Of a DNA stretch of 64,000 bases, positions 43,732 through 52,389 are shown piece after piece. Numbering within the stretch: the stretch's first letter is position 1; every line of letters starts with the position of its first letter. The notes under the pieces were generated by a model. It worked only from the letters and a program-made list of their open reading frames with translations, was not told the DNA's origin and ran no database searches. This DNA is from Helicobacter turcicus (GTDB lineage: Bacteria > Campylobacterota > Campylobacteria > Campylobacterales > Helicobacteraceae). The DNA lies in NCBI RefSeq assembly GCF_019711685.1, contig NZ_JAIGYQ010000003.1:62001-126000 (forward strand). Direction: 5' to 3'. Both the position numbers and the translations under genes were made by a program.

Positions 43732-43760
43732 TTGACAATCGTTATATATTATAATATAAT
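43732..43760 (+). promoter_or_regulatory. Consensus sigma70 promoter of the mod operon
   Basis: TTGACA (43732-43737) and TATAAT (43755-43760) are both perfect and 17 bases apart, which is exceptional for this AT-rich phylum with weak -35 boxes. The predicted start is near 43767, 30-40 bases before modE. Confidence 0.8.
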
Positions 43761-43763
43761 TCG
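43740..43763 (+). promoter_or_regulatory. ModE-like operator overlapping the mod promoter
   Basis: CGTTATAT, 6-base spacer, ATATAATTCG: the half-sites TTATAT (43742-43747) and ATATAA (43754-43759) are perfect inverted repeats. The left flank matches the CGTTATAT half-site of the E. coli ModE operator. It covers the spacer and -10 box, so a bound molybdate-ModE dimer would block RNA polymerase. Confidence 0.65.
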
Positions 43764-43796
43764 GTTTATTTTCGCAAAAACAAATTTGGTGTTGGA

Positions 43797-44609
43797 GTGT
43801 GGAATTTGCAAGTAAAAGGGCGCATTTGGATTAAGGAGCAAGATAAAAACTTTCTAGGACATGGAAAGATTGAGCTACTAGAACGTATTGTAAAAAGTGG
43901 TTCTATTTCAAAAGCTGCAAAAGAAATGAAAATGAGTTATAAGGCGGCTTGGGATAGCATAGATTTAATGAATAAGGTGGCAAGTGAACCTCTTGTAATG
44001 CGTGTAACAGGCGGTAAAGGTGGTGGCGGAACTCAAGTTACGCAAAAAGGCTTAGAGGCAATTCGGATTTTTCGAGAAATGGAGAGAATTTCAGAGGAGC
44101 TTTACACTCTTTTTGAGGGAGATTTAGAGACTTGGGATTCTATGCTTGGCAAAACAAAAGAATCCATCAATGAAGTAAGGAGAAACGTCTTGTTAAAAAC
44201 TAGTGCAAGAAATCAACTTTTAGGAGAGATTTTAGAGATTAAAGAAGGAGCTGTGAATGCTGAAGTAACACTAAAAATCAAAGAGAATATGCAAATTGTT
44301 AGCGCAATAACTCTGCATTCTTTAAAAGAGTTAGGTTTAAAAGTGGGAATGCAGGCTTATGCACTAATTAAAGCAAATTGGATTGTGATTTTCACGCAAG
44401 AACCAAAAGGAATCTCACTACGTAATTGTCTCTGTGGAGAAATAAGCACCTTAAAAGAGGGTGCAGTCAATGCTGAAGTTCGTATCAATTGTAATGGAGT
44501 AGAGCTAAGTGCTGTGGTAACAGAGGATTCTAAAGAAACTCTTACATTAAAAATTGGACAACAAGTGTGGTTTGGCTTTAAGGCAAACAATGTAATTTTA
44601 GGAATTTAA
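43797..44609 (+). CDS. modE: Molybdate-responsive regulator ModE
   Basis: The N-terminal winged helix (residues 10-110) has GKIELLERIVKSGSISKAAKEMKMSYKAAWDSIDLMN and the ModE hallmark VTGGKGGGGTQVT. Two Mop/TOBE domains follow (about 135-200 and 205-270), each opening with the molybdate-binding pattern (NQLLGEILEIKEGAVNAEV and RNCLCGEISTLKEGAVNAEV). Length 270 matches full dimop-type ModE. The start is uncertain: GTG at 43797, or TTG at 43806, which has GGAG at a better distance. First of the modE-modA-TOBE-modB-modC operon, under a promoter overlapped by its probable own operator, implying autorepression when molybdate is plentiful. Confidence 0.92.
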   Translation: MWNLQVKGRIWIKEQDKNFLGHGKIELLERIVKSGSISKAAKEMKMSYKAAWDSIDLMNKVASEPLVMRVTGGKGGGGTQVTQKGLEAIRIFREMERISEELYTLFEGDLETWDSMLGKTKESINEVRRNVLLKTSARNQLLGEILEIKEGAVNAEVTLKIKENMQIVSAITLHSLKELGLKVGMQAYALIKANWIVIFTQEPKGISLRNCLCGEISTLKEGAVNAEVRINCNGVELSAVVTEDSKETLTLKIGQQVWFGFKANNVILGI

Positions 44610-44618
44610 GGAGAAAAA

Positions 44619-45383
44619 ATGTTGAATAAAATTAAAAAAGCAGTTATGGTTGGAATTTGTGGTGTGTTTTTTAGTATTAATGCACAAGCAGAAGAGATAA
44701 AAGTCCTAGCAGCAGCTTCTCTAAAGTATGTGCTTGAGGAGATTAAGGGCGATTTTTTAGCAGATAAGAAGGGCGATAGTATTGCAATTTCTTATATCTC
44801 TAGCGGCAAGGCGTATGCACAGATTAAAAATGGTTCACCTACGCATTTATTTGTTGCAGCAGATGTTAGTTATCCTGCAAAACTTTATGCAGAGAAATTA
44901 GCCCCTAGCAAGGAAGAGATTTATGCAAAGGGAAAATTGGTGTTTTGGAGCAATGATACAAACTTCAAAGTTAAAGAGTTTGGGGATATTTTGAATCCAA
45001 AAATTACACATATTGCAATCCCAAATCCTAAAGTTGCACCTTATGGTCGGGCTTCAATGGAAGCATTAGAGGCAACAAAAATGCTAGAAAAAGTGCAAAA
45101 TAAATTTGTAACAGGAGAGAGCATAGGAGCAGCTACAACTTATGTGGAATCCAAAAATGCAGAAGTAGGTTTTACAGCTTTATCAATGCTAGGAGAGAGT
45201 GGAATTAACACGCCAACAATGAGTTTTGTTGCTATTGATGAGAAGCTTTATAAGCCCATTGAACAAGCTCTTGTGATTACAAATTATGGAAAAGATTCTA
45301 AACTTGCTAAAGATTTCAAAGAGTATATTTTAAGCAAAAGCGCAAAAGAAAAATTTGTAAAGTTTGGATATAGTGTTGAATAG
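44619..45383 (+). CDS. modA: Molybdate ABC transporter substrate-binding protein
   Basis: Periplasmic binding protein with a signal peptide (MLNKIKKAVMVGICGVFFSINAQA, cleavage after AQA). LAAASLKYVLEEIK is the first oxyanion-binding segment, SYISSGKAYAQIKNGSP the second, and VAPYGRASMEALEA the third. Length 254. AAGGAG lies 6 bases before the ATG, 10 bases after modE. The 3' end overlaps the next gene by up to 20 bases. Confidence 0.95.
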   Translation: MLNKIKKAVMVGICGVFFSINAQAEEIKVLAAASLKYVLEEIKGDFLADKKGDSIAISYISSGKAYAQIKNGSPTHLFVAADVSYPAKLYAEKLAPSKEEIYAKGKLVFWSNDTNFKVKEFGDILNPKITHIAIPNPKVAPYGRASMEALEATKMLEKVQNKFVTGESIGAATTYVESKNAEVGFTALSMLGESGINTPTMSFVAIDEKLYKPIEQALVITNYGKDSKLAKDFKEYILSKSAKEKFVKFGYSVE

Positions 45384-45795
45384 ACTTAAAGGAACGTTTG
45401 TATATTTTAGCGCACAAGAGGGCATTTTACGCCTTTATGTGCGCTTAAGTGGAGGAAGTGGTTTTAAAAATACAGAATCGCAAATGCTTAGTGTGCTATT
45501 GCTGGAGAATTCCGTATTTTTAGAGCCATTTTTAAATAAAACCTTAGAAATAGGTTTTAAAGAAAGTAATGTGATTGTAGGGTTAGAGTTAAAAGGTGTG
45601 CATAATACTTTTAAGAGTGAGATTTTAGGGATAGAGATGGACACACTTTTTGCAAGACTTGTGTTAAAAACTGATGTTATATCTAATGTAATTACAGCAT
45701 TATGCCCACTAGATTTTGTCGCACAAAATGTTCTTAAAAAGGGCGATTGTGTGGAGTGGCATATCCCTGAAAATGCTGTAATGTTGTATGTATAA
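45364..45795 (+). CDS. TOBE/Mop-like protein of the molybdate operon
   Basis: Up to 143 residues. The C-terminal half (SEILGIEMDTLFARLVLKTD...KKGDCVEWHIPENAVMLYV) resembles one TOBE/Mop domain. C. jejuni has, as I recall, an equivalent small gene between modA and modB. A role in intracellular molybdate binding or regulation is inferred. The start is unclear: TTG at 45364, GTG at 45373 or TTG at 45376 all lie inside the modA end, and no ATG is available. The one-base overlap with modB (TAATG) shows it is coupled to the transporter. Confidence 0.7.
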   Translation: MDIVLNRLKGTFVYFSAQEGILRLYVRLSGGSGFKNTESQMLSVLLLENSVFLEPFLNKTLEIGFKESNVIVGLELKGVHNTFKSEILGIEMDTLFARLVLKTDVISNVITALCPLDFVAQNVLKKGDCVEWHIPENAVMLYV

Positions 45796-46469
45796 TGCAA
45801 AATTTTGAGAGTTTTTTTATCACAATGCTCTTAACGCTAAAAGTGGCGTTGATTACGACATTTGTGTTGCTATTTCTTGCGATTCCACTTGCATATTTTC
45901 TAGCTTTTAATAAAAGCAAAATCACACCCATTTTAGAAGCAATTGTCTCAATGCCTTTAGTGCTTCCTCCTAGTGTTTTAGGATTTTATTTGCTTATTAC
46001 CTTCAGTCCGCAAAGTGTTTTAGGGAAGTTTTTGTTAGAGACATTTAATTTAAAGCTTGTTTTTAGTTTTGAGGGATTGGTTGTAGGGTCGGTGATTTTT
46101 TCACTTCCTTTTATGGTGAATCCGATTCAAGCAGGATTTTCTTCTTTGCCAAAATCACTTTTTGAAGCGGCTCTAACGCTTGGAAAAAGTCGTGTAAAGA
46201 TTCTTTGTTTTGTGCTATTGCCTAATATTTCGCGCTCTTTACTTGTTGGGGTTGTAGTAACTTTTGCGCACACTATTGGTGAGTTTGGAGTTGTGATGAT
46301 GATTGGGGGGAATATTGAAGGCGTTACGCGTGTAGCAAGTATTGCAATTTATGATGAAGTAGAATCTCTAAATTACGTTCTAGCACATCAATATGCTTTG
46401 AGTTTATTTGTCATAACATTTTCTATTTTGCTTTTGACATTTTATTTAAATAAAAGAGACGTGAAGTGA
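45795..46469 (+). CDS. modB: Molybdate ABC transporter permease
   Basis: Inner-membrane permease of 224 residues with five to six membrane helices. It contains VSMPLVLPPSVLGFYLL, typical of ModB/CysT permeases, and the cytoplasmic EAA loop in SLFEAALTLGKSRVKILCFVLLPNISRS, which docks the ATPase. HTIGEFGVVMMIGGNI follows as in the family. Start overlaps the preceding stop by one base; the stop overlaps the modC start by 4 bases. Confidence 0.95.
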   Translation: MQNFESFFITMLLTLKVALITTFVLLFLAIPLAYFLAFNKSKITPILEAIVSMPLVLPPSVLGFYLLITFSPQSVLGKFLLETFNLKLVFSFEGLVVGSVIFSLPFMVNPIQAGFSSLPKSLFEAALTLGKSRVKILCFVLLPNISRSLLVGVVVTFAHTIGEFGVVMMIGGNIEGVTRVASIAIYDEVESLNYVLAHQYALSLFVITFSILLLTFYLNKRDVK

Positions 46470-47362
46470 TTGTTTTAGACATTCAAAAGCGTCTTTTAAG
46501 CGCACAAGGGGAGATTGTGCTAAAGGTGAATTATGCTTTTAAAGAGCAGGATTTAATTACGCTTTTTGGTAAAAGTGGAGCAGGAAAAACAACGATTTTG
46601 CGCATTTTAGCAGGGTTAGTAGAACCAGATTTTGGGCGTGTGCAAGTAGGAGATACATTATGGTTTGAGCGCACAAAAGGAGCTAGTAAGCCCTCTATTA
46701 ATCTTCCTCCTCAAAAGCGTTCTATTGGCTTTGTATTTCAAGATTATGCCCTATTTCCAAATATGAGTGTGGAGGAGAATCTGTATTTTGCCTTGCCAAA
46801 GGGAGTGGATAAGAAAAAGGTTGCAGAGTTATTAGAGATTACAGAATTGCAAGCTTTAGCAAAGCAAAAACCTAATGTGTTAAGTGGCGGACAGCAACAA
46901 CGTGTTGCATTGGCTAGAGCATTAGTTAGAAGTCCAGAGATTTTACTTTTAGATGAGCCATTTTCTGCTTTGGATTCTATGATGGCGTATAAACTTCAAA
47001 AGGAATTACTAAAGATTCATCATCATTTTAATCTAACTACATTTCTAGTTAGCCATAATTTTAGTGAAGTGTTTTTTCTCTCAAATTTTGTGCTTTGCAT
47101 TGAAAAAGGGCGCATAGCAAAGCAAGGAAGTCCAAGCAGTGTATTTTTAGAAGATATGCCAAGTGGGAAGTTCCGCCATAGTGGAGTGGTGCTAGAGATT
47201 AAAAAGAGCGGACTAGTGTATATTTTAAGTGTGCTAATTGGTAATGAAATCGCACAAATCACTGCACAAGAAGAGGAAGTGCGGAATCTAAAGAGTGGCG
47301 ATTCTGTAATTCTTGCTTCTAAAGCGTGGAATCCGGTAGTGGCGCAGATTAAGAATCTCTAA
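46466..47362 (+). CDS. modC: Molybdate ABC transporter ATP-binding protein
   Basis: ATPase of 298 residues. Walker A GKSGAGKTT is at 35-43, the Q-loop in GFVFQDYALFPNMSV, the signature LSGGQQQRVALARAL near 139, Walker B LLLDEPFSALD and the switch His in LVSHNFSEV. A single TOBE domain at the C-terminus (about 235-297, VVLEIKKSGLVYILSV...) is shorter than E. coli ModC's pair. It starts with GTG or ATT-proximal codon overlapping modB (read as Met-Ile-Val-Leu). Last gene of the mod operon. Confidence 0.95.
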   Translation: MIVLDIQKRLLSAQGEIVLKVNYAFKEQDLITLFGKSGAGKTTILRILAGLVEPDFGRVQVGDTLWFERTKGASKPSINLPPQKRSIGFVFQDYALFPNMSVEENLYFALPKGVDKKKVAELLEITELQALAKQKPNVLSGGQQQRVALARALVRSPEILLLDEPFSALDSMMAYKLQKELLKIHHHFNLTTFLVSHNFSEVFFLSNFVLCIEKGRIAKQGSPSSVFLEDMPSGKFRHSGVVLEIKKSGLVYILSVLIGNEIAQITAQEEEVRNLKSGDSVILASKAWNPVVAQIKNL

Positions 47363-47747
47363 TGATCTAGCGCACAGATTAGTGTAGAACAAAAAGACAT
47401 TAAGTGTTGCAATTGATAAAAGTTTGTGTGAAAATCAAAAAGCTTTAAAATTTGCTAACAGCTCTTTTCTAAGTAAAAGCTATAAAGATTTATAATGTTA
47501 TTGCAAAATGTATGTTAATTTTAAGGATAAAAAGATAAGCTTTAACGCGTTTTTTCTTAAAGTGCTTACTTGTCAGACTTTTTGTGCAAGTTTTTAAGTA
47601 AGCAAGTTTAAACTCTAAATTTATCCTCATACAATGCGTTTAGAATCTCTGCAACGCGTGTGAAATATTTTATGTTTTTATGGTAGCTTTATTAAAAAAT
47701 GCTACAATTTTAGAATTTTTTAATCCAAAATTAAGTCCGAGGTAGAA
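47363..47747. other. Intergenic stretch between modC and pyrD
   Basis: 385 bases without a supported gene. It contains a 9-bp inverted repeat TGCTTACTT (47563-47571) / AAGTAAGCA (47596-47604) with a 24-base loop that itself contains CTTG...CAAG, and a TACAAT -10 box at 47703-47708 for the pyrD operon, 39 bases before its start. A small RNA is possible but not shown. Confidence 0.5.
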
Positions 47748-48812
47748 ATGCTACATTATCAGAATTTGCGTCAGCTAATTTTTCGTTTTGACCCAGAAGT
47801 TGCGCATAGTGTTGTGGAGTTTGTTTGCGCCCTTGCCCCAAAGATTCCAGCTCTGCTTCCTTTTCTTTCTAAAAAATTTTGTTTTAATGATCCTCTTTTA
47901 TCTCAAGAAATTGATGGAATGCGCTTTTATAACCCTGTTGGGCTCGCTGCTGGGTTTGATAAAAACGCTACAATGGTAGAAACACTTTGTGCATTGGGAT
48001 TCTCACATTTAGAACTAGGTGCTCTAACGCCACTTGCTCAAAGCGGAAATGAAAAACCTCGCCTTTGGCGCCACACTAACGAAGAATCTATCCAAAATGC
48101 TATGGGTTTTAATAATGATGGTGCAAATGCAGTGAGTATGCGCTTAGATAAGTGCTATCCTTTTGTGCTACCGCTTGGAATAAACATTGGAAAAAATAAA
48201 TTAACCTCTCAAGAAAATGCGATTGAGGATTACATAGCATTAGCTAAGACTTTTTCACAAAATTCGGATTATTTAAGTGTAAATATCTCATCACCAAACA
48301 CACCCAATTTGCGTGATTTACAAAATGAAGCCTTTATTAAAGAACTCTTTAGTGCATTGTGTGAAATCTATAAAAAGCCAATTTACCTAAAAATCTCTCC
48401 AGATTTAAGTATTGATAGTGCGCTAAATTTGGTTGAGTGTGCCATGGATTTTGGAGCAAAAGGAATTATTGCTACAAACACAACATTAGATTATTCTCTT
48501 GTGGCAAATCCAAAGGAAAAAGGCGGAATCTCAGGCAAAGTTTTAGCACCAAAAAGCCGTGAAATGCTAAAACAAATCGCCCTAACCTTGAAAGCAAAAA
48601 AGCGTAAGGCAACACTAATTAGCGTAGGCGGAATCGCAGATGCTAAAGAGGCTTATTTGCGTATTAGACTTGGGGCGAGTCTTGTGCAAGTCTTTAGTGC
48701 AATGATTTTTAAAGGACCAAGTTTAGTTAAGTGTATTAATAGAGATTTGAAAGATCATTTAGAACGTGATGGGTTTAATCACATTAGTGAGGCTGTAGGT
48801 GTGGATTTATGA
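47748..48812 (+). CDS. pyrD: Dihydroorotate dehydrogenase (quinone), class 2
   Basis: Oxidises dihydroorotate to orotate with electrons passed to the quinone pool; membrane-associated through its N-terminal helices (residues 1-40). The FMN barrel begins FYNPVGLAAGFDKNATMVE; the catalytic Ser is in NISSPNTPNLRDLQ near residue 178, and LISVGGIADAKEAYLRI binds the FMN phosphate. Length 354 is the class 2 size. It opens a seven-gene operon; its stop overlaps the protease start (ATGA). Confidence 0.96.
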   Translation: MLHYQNLRQLIFRFDPEVAHSVVEFVCALAPKIPALLPFLSKKFCFNDPLLSQEIDGMRFYNPVGLAAGFDKNATMVETLCALGFSHLELGALTPLAQSGNEKPRLWRHTNEESIQNAMGFNNDGANAVSMRLDKCYPFVLPLGINIGKNKLTSQENAIEDYIALAKTFSQNSDYLSVNISSPNTPNLRDLQNEAFIKELFSALCEIYKKPIYLKISPDLSIDSALNLVECAMDFGAKGIIATNTTLDYSLVANPKEKGGISGKVLAPKSREMLKQIALTLKAKKRKATLISVGGIADAKEAYLRIRLGASLVQVFSAMIFKGPSLVKCINRDLKDHLERDGFNHISEAVGVDL

Positions 48813-50143
48813 GAGTGTTACGTGTAATTTTTGCAATTTTTTGTGTGGAAATATTTTTTGTAGGAGTTTTGATGGCAGAGGATGGAGTAGTAAAATCTGT
48901 GCTTCCAAAGCATTATAAAAACGTGTTGAAAAATGGCTTAGAAGTGGTGATTATCCCTTTAAAAAACCAAAGCGGTGTGATTACAACTGATGTGTTTTAC
49001 AAGGTGGGTAGTCGTAATGAAGTCATGGGAAAAAGCGGAATTGCGCATATGTTGGAACACTTAAACTTCAAATCCACAAAGAATCTAAAAGCAGGTGAAT
49101 TTGATAAAATTATTAAAGGCTTTGGCGGAGCGACAAATGCTTCTACGGGCTTTGATTACACGCATTATTACATAAAATCTAGCACACAAAATTTAGATAA
49201 ATCCTTAGAGCTTTTTGCAGAGCTCATGCAAAATCTAAGTTTAAAAGATTCTGAATTCCAACCAGAGCGCAATGTTGTAGCAGAAGAGCGTTTGTGGAGA
49301 ACAGATAATAATCCTATGGGATATTTATATTTTAGACTTTTTAATACCGCTTTTGTATATCACCCTTACCATTGGACACCTATTGGCTTTATGGACGATA
49401 TTAAAAATTGGACTATTGAGGATATTAGGGAATTCCATAGTGTTTATTATCAGCCACAAAATGCTGCTGTGGTGATTGTTGGCGATGTTGATGAAAAACA
49501 AGCTTTAAAAGCGGTTAAAAGGCATTTTGAAGGAATCAAGAATACAAAAGAGATTCCACAATCTGTTTATATGCAAGAGCCAAAACAAGATGGGCAAAGG
49601 CGTGCGCAAATCCACAGACAAACAGAGATCGAAGTGTTAGCACTTGGCTATAAGATTCCACCTTTTAATCACAAAGACCAAATTGCACTTAATGCACTTA
49701 GTGAAATTCTAAGTGGGGGAAAAAGTAGTCAGCTCGTGCGCGAAATTGTAGATAAAAAGCGTTTAGCCACAGAAGTCTATGCGTATAATATGGATTTAGT
49801 AGATGATGGGCTTTTTATCTTTATGGGGATTGCAAATGTTGGAGTGAGTCTAGAGAGCTTAGAAAAGGCGATTTTACAAGAGATTGAGAAAATTAAGCAA
49901 GGTAAGATTAAAGAAAAAGATTTGCAAAAAGTTAAAACAAATATGCGTGCGAACTTTTTATACGAATTAGAATCTAGTAGTGGTGTGGCAAATCTCTTTG
50001 GAAGCTATATTGCACGTGGTGATTTGGAGAGTTTGTTGCATTTCGAAGAGGCATTTGAGAATCTCTCTTTAAAAGATGTTGTAGAAGTTGCACAAAAGTA
50101 TTTTACGTCAAATAATGCAACAATTTTAACTCTAACAAAATAA
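48809..50143 (+). CDS. M16 family zinc metallopeptidase
   Basis: Exported (N-terminal hydrophobic stretch to about residue 23, [21 protein letters not shown]) pitrilysin-family protease of 444 residues. The inverted zinc motif HMLEH is at 80-84 in [14 protein letters not shown], with the third ligand expected in the [11 protein letters not shown] segment. One catalytic and one inactive half-domain are expected, as in bacterial YmxG-type proteins. H. pylori carries a homologue at the same position before dapA, as I recall. Substrate unknown. It overlaps pyrD by 4 bases and is 8 bases from dapA. Confidence 0.9.
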   Translation: MRVLRVIFAIFCVEIFFVGVLMAEDGVVKSVLPKHYKNVLKNGLEVVIIPLKNQSGVITTDVFYKVGSRNEVMGKSGIAHMLEHLNFKSTKNLKAGEFDKIIKGFGGATNASTGFDYTHYYIKSSTQNLDKSLELFAELMQNLSLKDSEFQPERNVVAEERLWRTDNNPMGYLYFRLFNTAFVYHPYHWTPIGFMDDIKNWTIEDIREFHSVYYQPQNAAVVIVGDVDEKQALKAVKRHFEGIKNTKEIPQSVYMQEPKQDGQRRAQIHRQTEIEVLALGYKIPPFNHKDQIALNALSEILSGGKSSQLVREIVDKKRLATEVYAYNMDLVDDGLFIFMGIANVGVSLESLEKAILQEIEKIKQGKIKEKDLQKVKTNMRANFLYELESSSGVANLFGSYIARGDLESLLHFEEAFENLSLKDVVEVAQKYFTSNNATILTLTK

Positions 50144-50151
50144 GGAAGTTT

Positions 50152-51054
50152 ATGCAGGTAAAAAATCCAGCTGAAGGTGCAATGACGGCACTAATAACGC
50201 CTTTTAAAAACGGAGAGCTTGATTTAGAAAATTATGCGAGTTTGATTCAACGGCAAATTCGCCATGGTATTGATGCTGTTGTGCCAGTTGGCACGACAGG
50301 GGAGAGTGCTACACTAAGCCATAAAGAGCATAAGGAATGTATTGAAGTGGCAGTAAGTGTGTGCAAGGAGTATTCTAATGTCAAAGTTCTAGCAGGAGCT
50401 GGAAGTAACTCTACCCAAGAAGCCATTGAGCTTGCAAAATTTGCGCAAAGCTGTGGTGCAGATGCGATTTTATGTGTAACCCCTTATTATAATAAACCCT
50501 CACAAGAAGGTTTGTTTGCGCATTATAAAGCCGTTGCAAGTGCTGTTGAGATTCCATTGATGCTTTATAATGTTCCAGGACGCACAGGGGTGAATTTGGA
50601 AACAGCGACAATTTTGCGTCTATTTAATGCAGTGCCAAATATTTATGGAGTAAAAGAAGCAAGTGGCAGTATTGAGAAAGTCATTGATTTAAATGCGCAA
50701 GCGGAGGGTTTGTGTATTGCAAGTGGTGAAGATGCAATTAACTATCCTATTCTAGGCTGTGGTGGGAGAGGTGTGATTTCTGTAACTTCTAATCTCTTGC
50801 CGAATAAAATTGCAAGTCTTACCCATGCACTTTTAAAAGAACAAAATTACACCTTAGCAAAGAGCTTAAATAATGAACTCTATGCAATTAATAAGGCACT
50901 TTTCATAGAGAGTAATCCGATTCCAATTAAAGCGGCAATGTATCTAAGCGGACTTTTAAAAAGTTTGGAATATCGCTTGCCATTAGTGGAACCAAGTCCA
51001 AAAAATATGCAACTTTTAGAAAAAATTTTAAAACAATATGAGGTGGCTAAATGA
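50152..51054 (+). CDS. dapA: 4-hydroxy-tetrahydrodipicolinate synthase
   Basis: Condenses pyruvate and aspartate semialdehyde, first committed step of lysine/DAP synthesis. [17 protein letters not shown] binds the substrate, the catalytic Tyr is in [14 protein letters not shown], and the Schiff-base lysine is in [12 protein letters not shown]. Length 300. AAGGAAG precedes the start; its stop overlaps the next start (ATGA). Confidence 0.97.
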   Translation: MQVKNPAEGAMTALITPFKNGELDLENYASLIQRQIRHGIDAVVPVGTTGESATLSHKEHKECIEVAVSVCKEYSNVKVLAGAGSNSTQEAIELAKFAQSCGADAILCVTPYYNKPSQEGLFAHYKAVASAVEIPLMLYNVPGRTGVNLETATILRLFNAVPNIYGVKEASGSIEKVIDLNAQAEGLCIASGEDAINYPILGCGGRGVISVTSNLLPNKIASLTHALLKEQNYTLAKSLNNELYAINKALFIESNPIPIKAAMYLSGLLKSLEYRLPLVEPSPKNMQLLEKILKQYEVAK

Positions 51055-51833
51055 TGGAAAACTTCAAAGGAAAAACATTAGTTATCAGTGGTGCGACAAG
51101 GGGAATTGGGAAGGCAATTTTGTATCGTTTTGCACAAAATGGTGTGGATATTGCCTTCACTTATAATAAGAACGAAGAAGAAGCCCAAAAAATCATCGCA
51201 GATGTGGAATCTAAATACGGAATAAAAGCAAAGGCATATCCGCTAAATGTGCTTGAACCAGAGACTTACAAGGATTTATTTGTAAAAATTGATGAAGAGT
51301 TTGACCGCGTGGATTTTTTCATTAGCAATGCAATTATTTATGGCAAAAGTGTTGTAGGAGGATTTGCACCCTTTATGCGCTTAAAGCCAAAGGGGCTTAA
51401 TAATATTTATACAGCAACGGTGCTTGCCTTTGTTGTCGGCGCACAAGAAGCAGCTAAGAGAATGCAAAAAGTAGGCGGTGGAAGCATCATCTCACTAAGC
51501 TCTACTGGGAATCTAGTGTATATGCCAAACTATGCAGGACATGGAAATTCTAAAAACGCAGTAGAGACAATGGTAAAATATGCTGCAATGGAGCTTGGAG
51601 AGTTTAATATCCGTGTTAATGCTGTAAGTGGTGGTCCAATTGATACTGATGCTCTAAAGGCTTTTCCGGATTATGCAGAGATTAAAGCCGCAGTGGAATC
51701 CCAAAGCCCACTTAATCGTATGGGAGAGCCAAACGATATTGCTGGAGCTTGTTTGTTTTTGTGCGATAGTAACTCTAGTGCGTGGCTAACAGGACAGACA
51801 ATTGTGATTGATGGAGGAACAAGTTTTAAATAG
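51051..51833 (+). CDS. FabL-like enoyl-ACP reductase (SDR family)
   Basis: Short-chain dehydrogenase of 260 residues with the NADP-type loop GATRGIG at 14-20. Instead of the usual YxxxK, the catalytic pair appears as Y161 and K168 (YAGHGNSK), the Y-x6-K spacing of enoyl-ACP reductases. The segment [18 protein letters not shown] is nearly the same as in Bacillus FabL (VNAVSGGAIDTDALKHFP as I recall). The homologue at this place in H. pylori is labelled 7-alpha-hydroxysteroid dehydrogenase, a name the motif does not support. It would be a second enoyl reductase beside FabI. It overlaps dapA by 4 bases. Confidence 0.75.
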   Translation: MMENFKGKTLVISGATRGIGKAILYRFAQNGVDIAFTYNKNEEEAQKIIADVESKYGIKAKAYPLNVLEPETYKDLFVKIDEEFDRVDFFISNAIIYGKSVVGGFAPFMRLKPKGLNNIYTATVLAFVVGAQEAAKRMQKVGGGSIISLSSTGNLVYMPNYAGHGNSKNAVETMVKYAAMELGEFNIRVNAVSGGPIDTDALKAFPDYAEIKAAVESQSPLNRMGEPNDIAGACLFLCDSNSSAWLTGQTIVIDGGTSFK

Positions 51834-51843
51834 GCAAAATGGT

Positions 51844-52389
51844 ATGCTAAAGTTAGAATCCTTACCAAATTTTTTGACAATTTTGCGCATAGCTTTGTCC
51901 TTTTTGCTTTTAGTTATTATTCTTTATGGAAATTGGATTCTTCCGCCTCCTATTCACCCAACTTGGATTAATTATTTTGCTTGTTTGGTATTTTGCATAG
52001 CAAGCATTACGGATTTTTTTGATGGATTTATTGCACGCACTTTTAATGTGGGAAGTGTCTTTGGTGAGATTTTTGACCCCTTAGCTGATAAACTTTTAAT
52101 GCTGGGAGCATTCATTGGATTATTAGTTTTGGGACGTGCAGATGCGTGGGCTGTGTTTTTAATTTTAAGCAGAGAATTTTTTATTACTGGATTGCGTGTG
52201 GTTGTTGCAAGCAAGGGGGTAAAAGTTGCCGCTTCAAATTTAGGCAAATACAAAACCGGTTTGCAAATCACAGCAATTGCATTTTTGCTAATGGATTATT
52301 CCTTTGGAAATCTCACTTTGTGGCTTGCAGTGCTTTTGACGCTGTATTCTGGTTATGATTATGTAAAAATGTATGTAAAGGCGCGATAA
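51844..52389 (+). CDS. pgsA: CDP-diacylglycerol-glycerol-3-phosphate 3-phosphatidyltransferase
   Basis: First step of phosphatidylglycerol synthesis at the inner membrane. The CDP-alcohol phosphatidyltransferase motif D-G-x2-A-R-x8-G-x3-D-x3-D is present as DGFIARTFNVGSVFGEIFDP followed by LAD. Four to five membrane helices; 181 residues from MLKLESLPNFLT, the usual family start. An ATG 12 codons earlier lies inside the upstream gene and is less likely. It abuts rseP directly. Confidence 0.93.
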   Translation: MLKLESLPNFLTILRIALSFLLLVIILYGNWILPPPIHPTWINYFACLVFCIASITDFFDGFIARTFNVGSVFGEIFDPLADKLLMLGAFIGLLVLGRADAWAVFLILSREFFITGLRVVVASKGVKVAASNLGKYKTGLQITAIAFLLMDYSFGNLTLWLAVLLTLYSGYDYVKMYVKAR

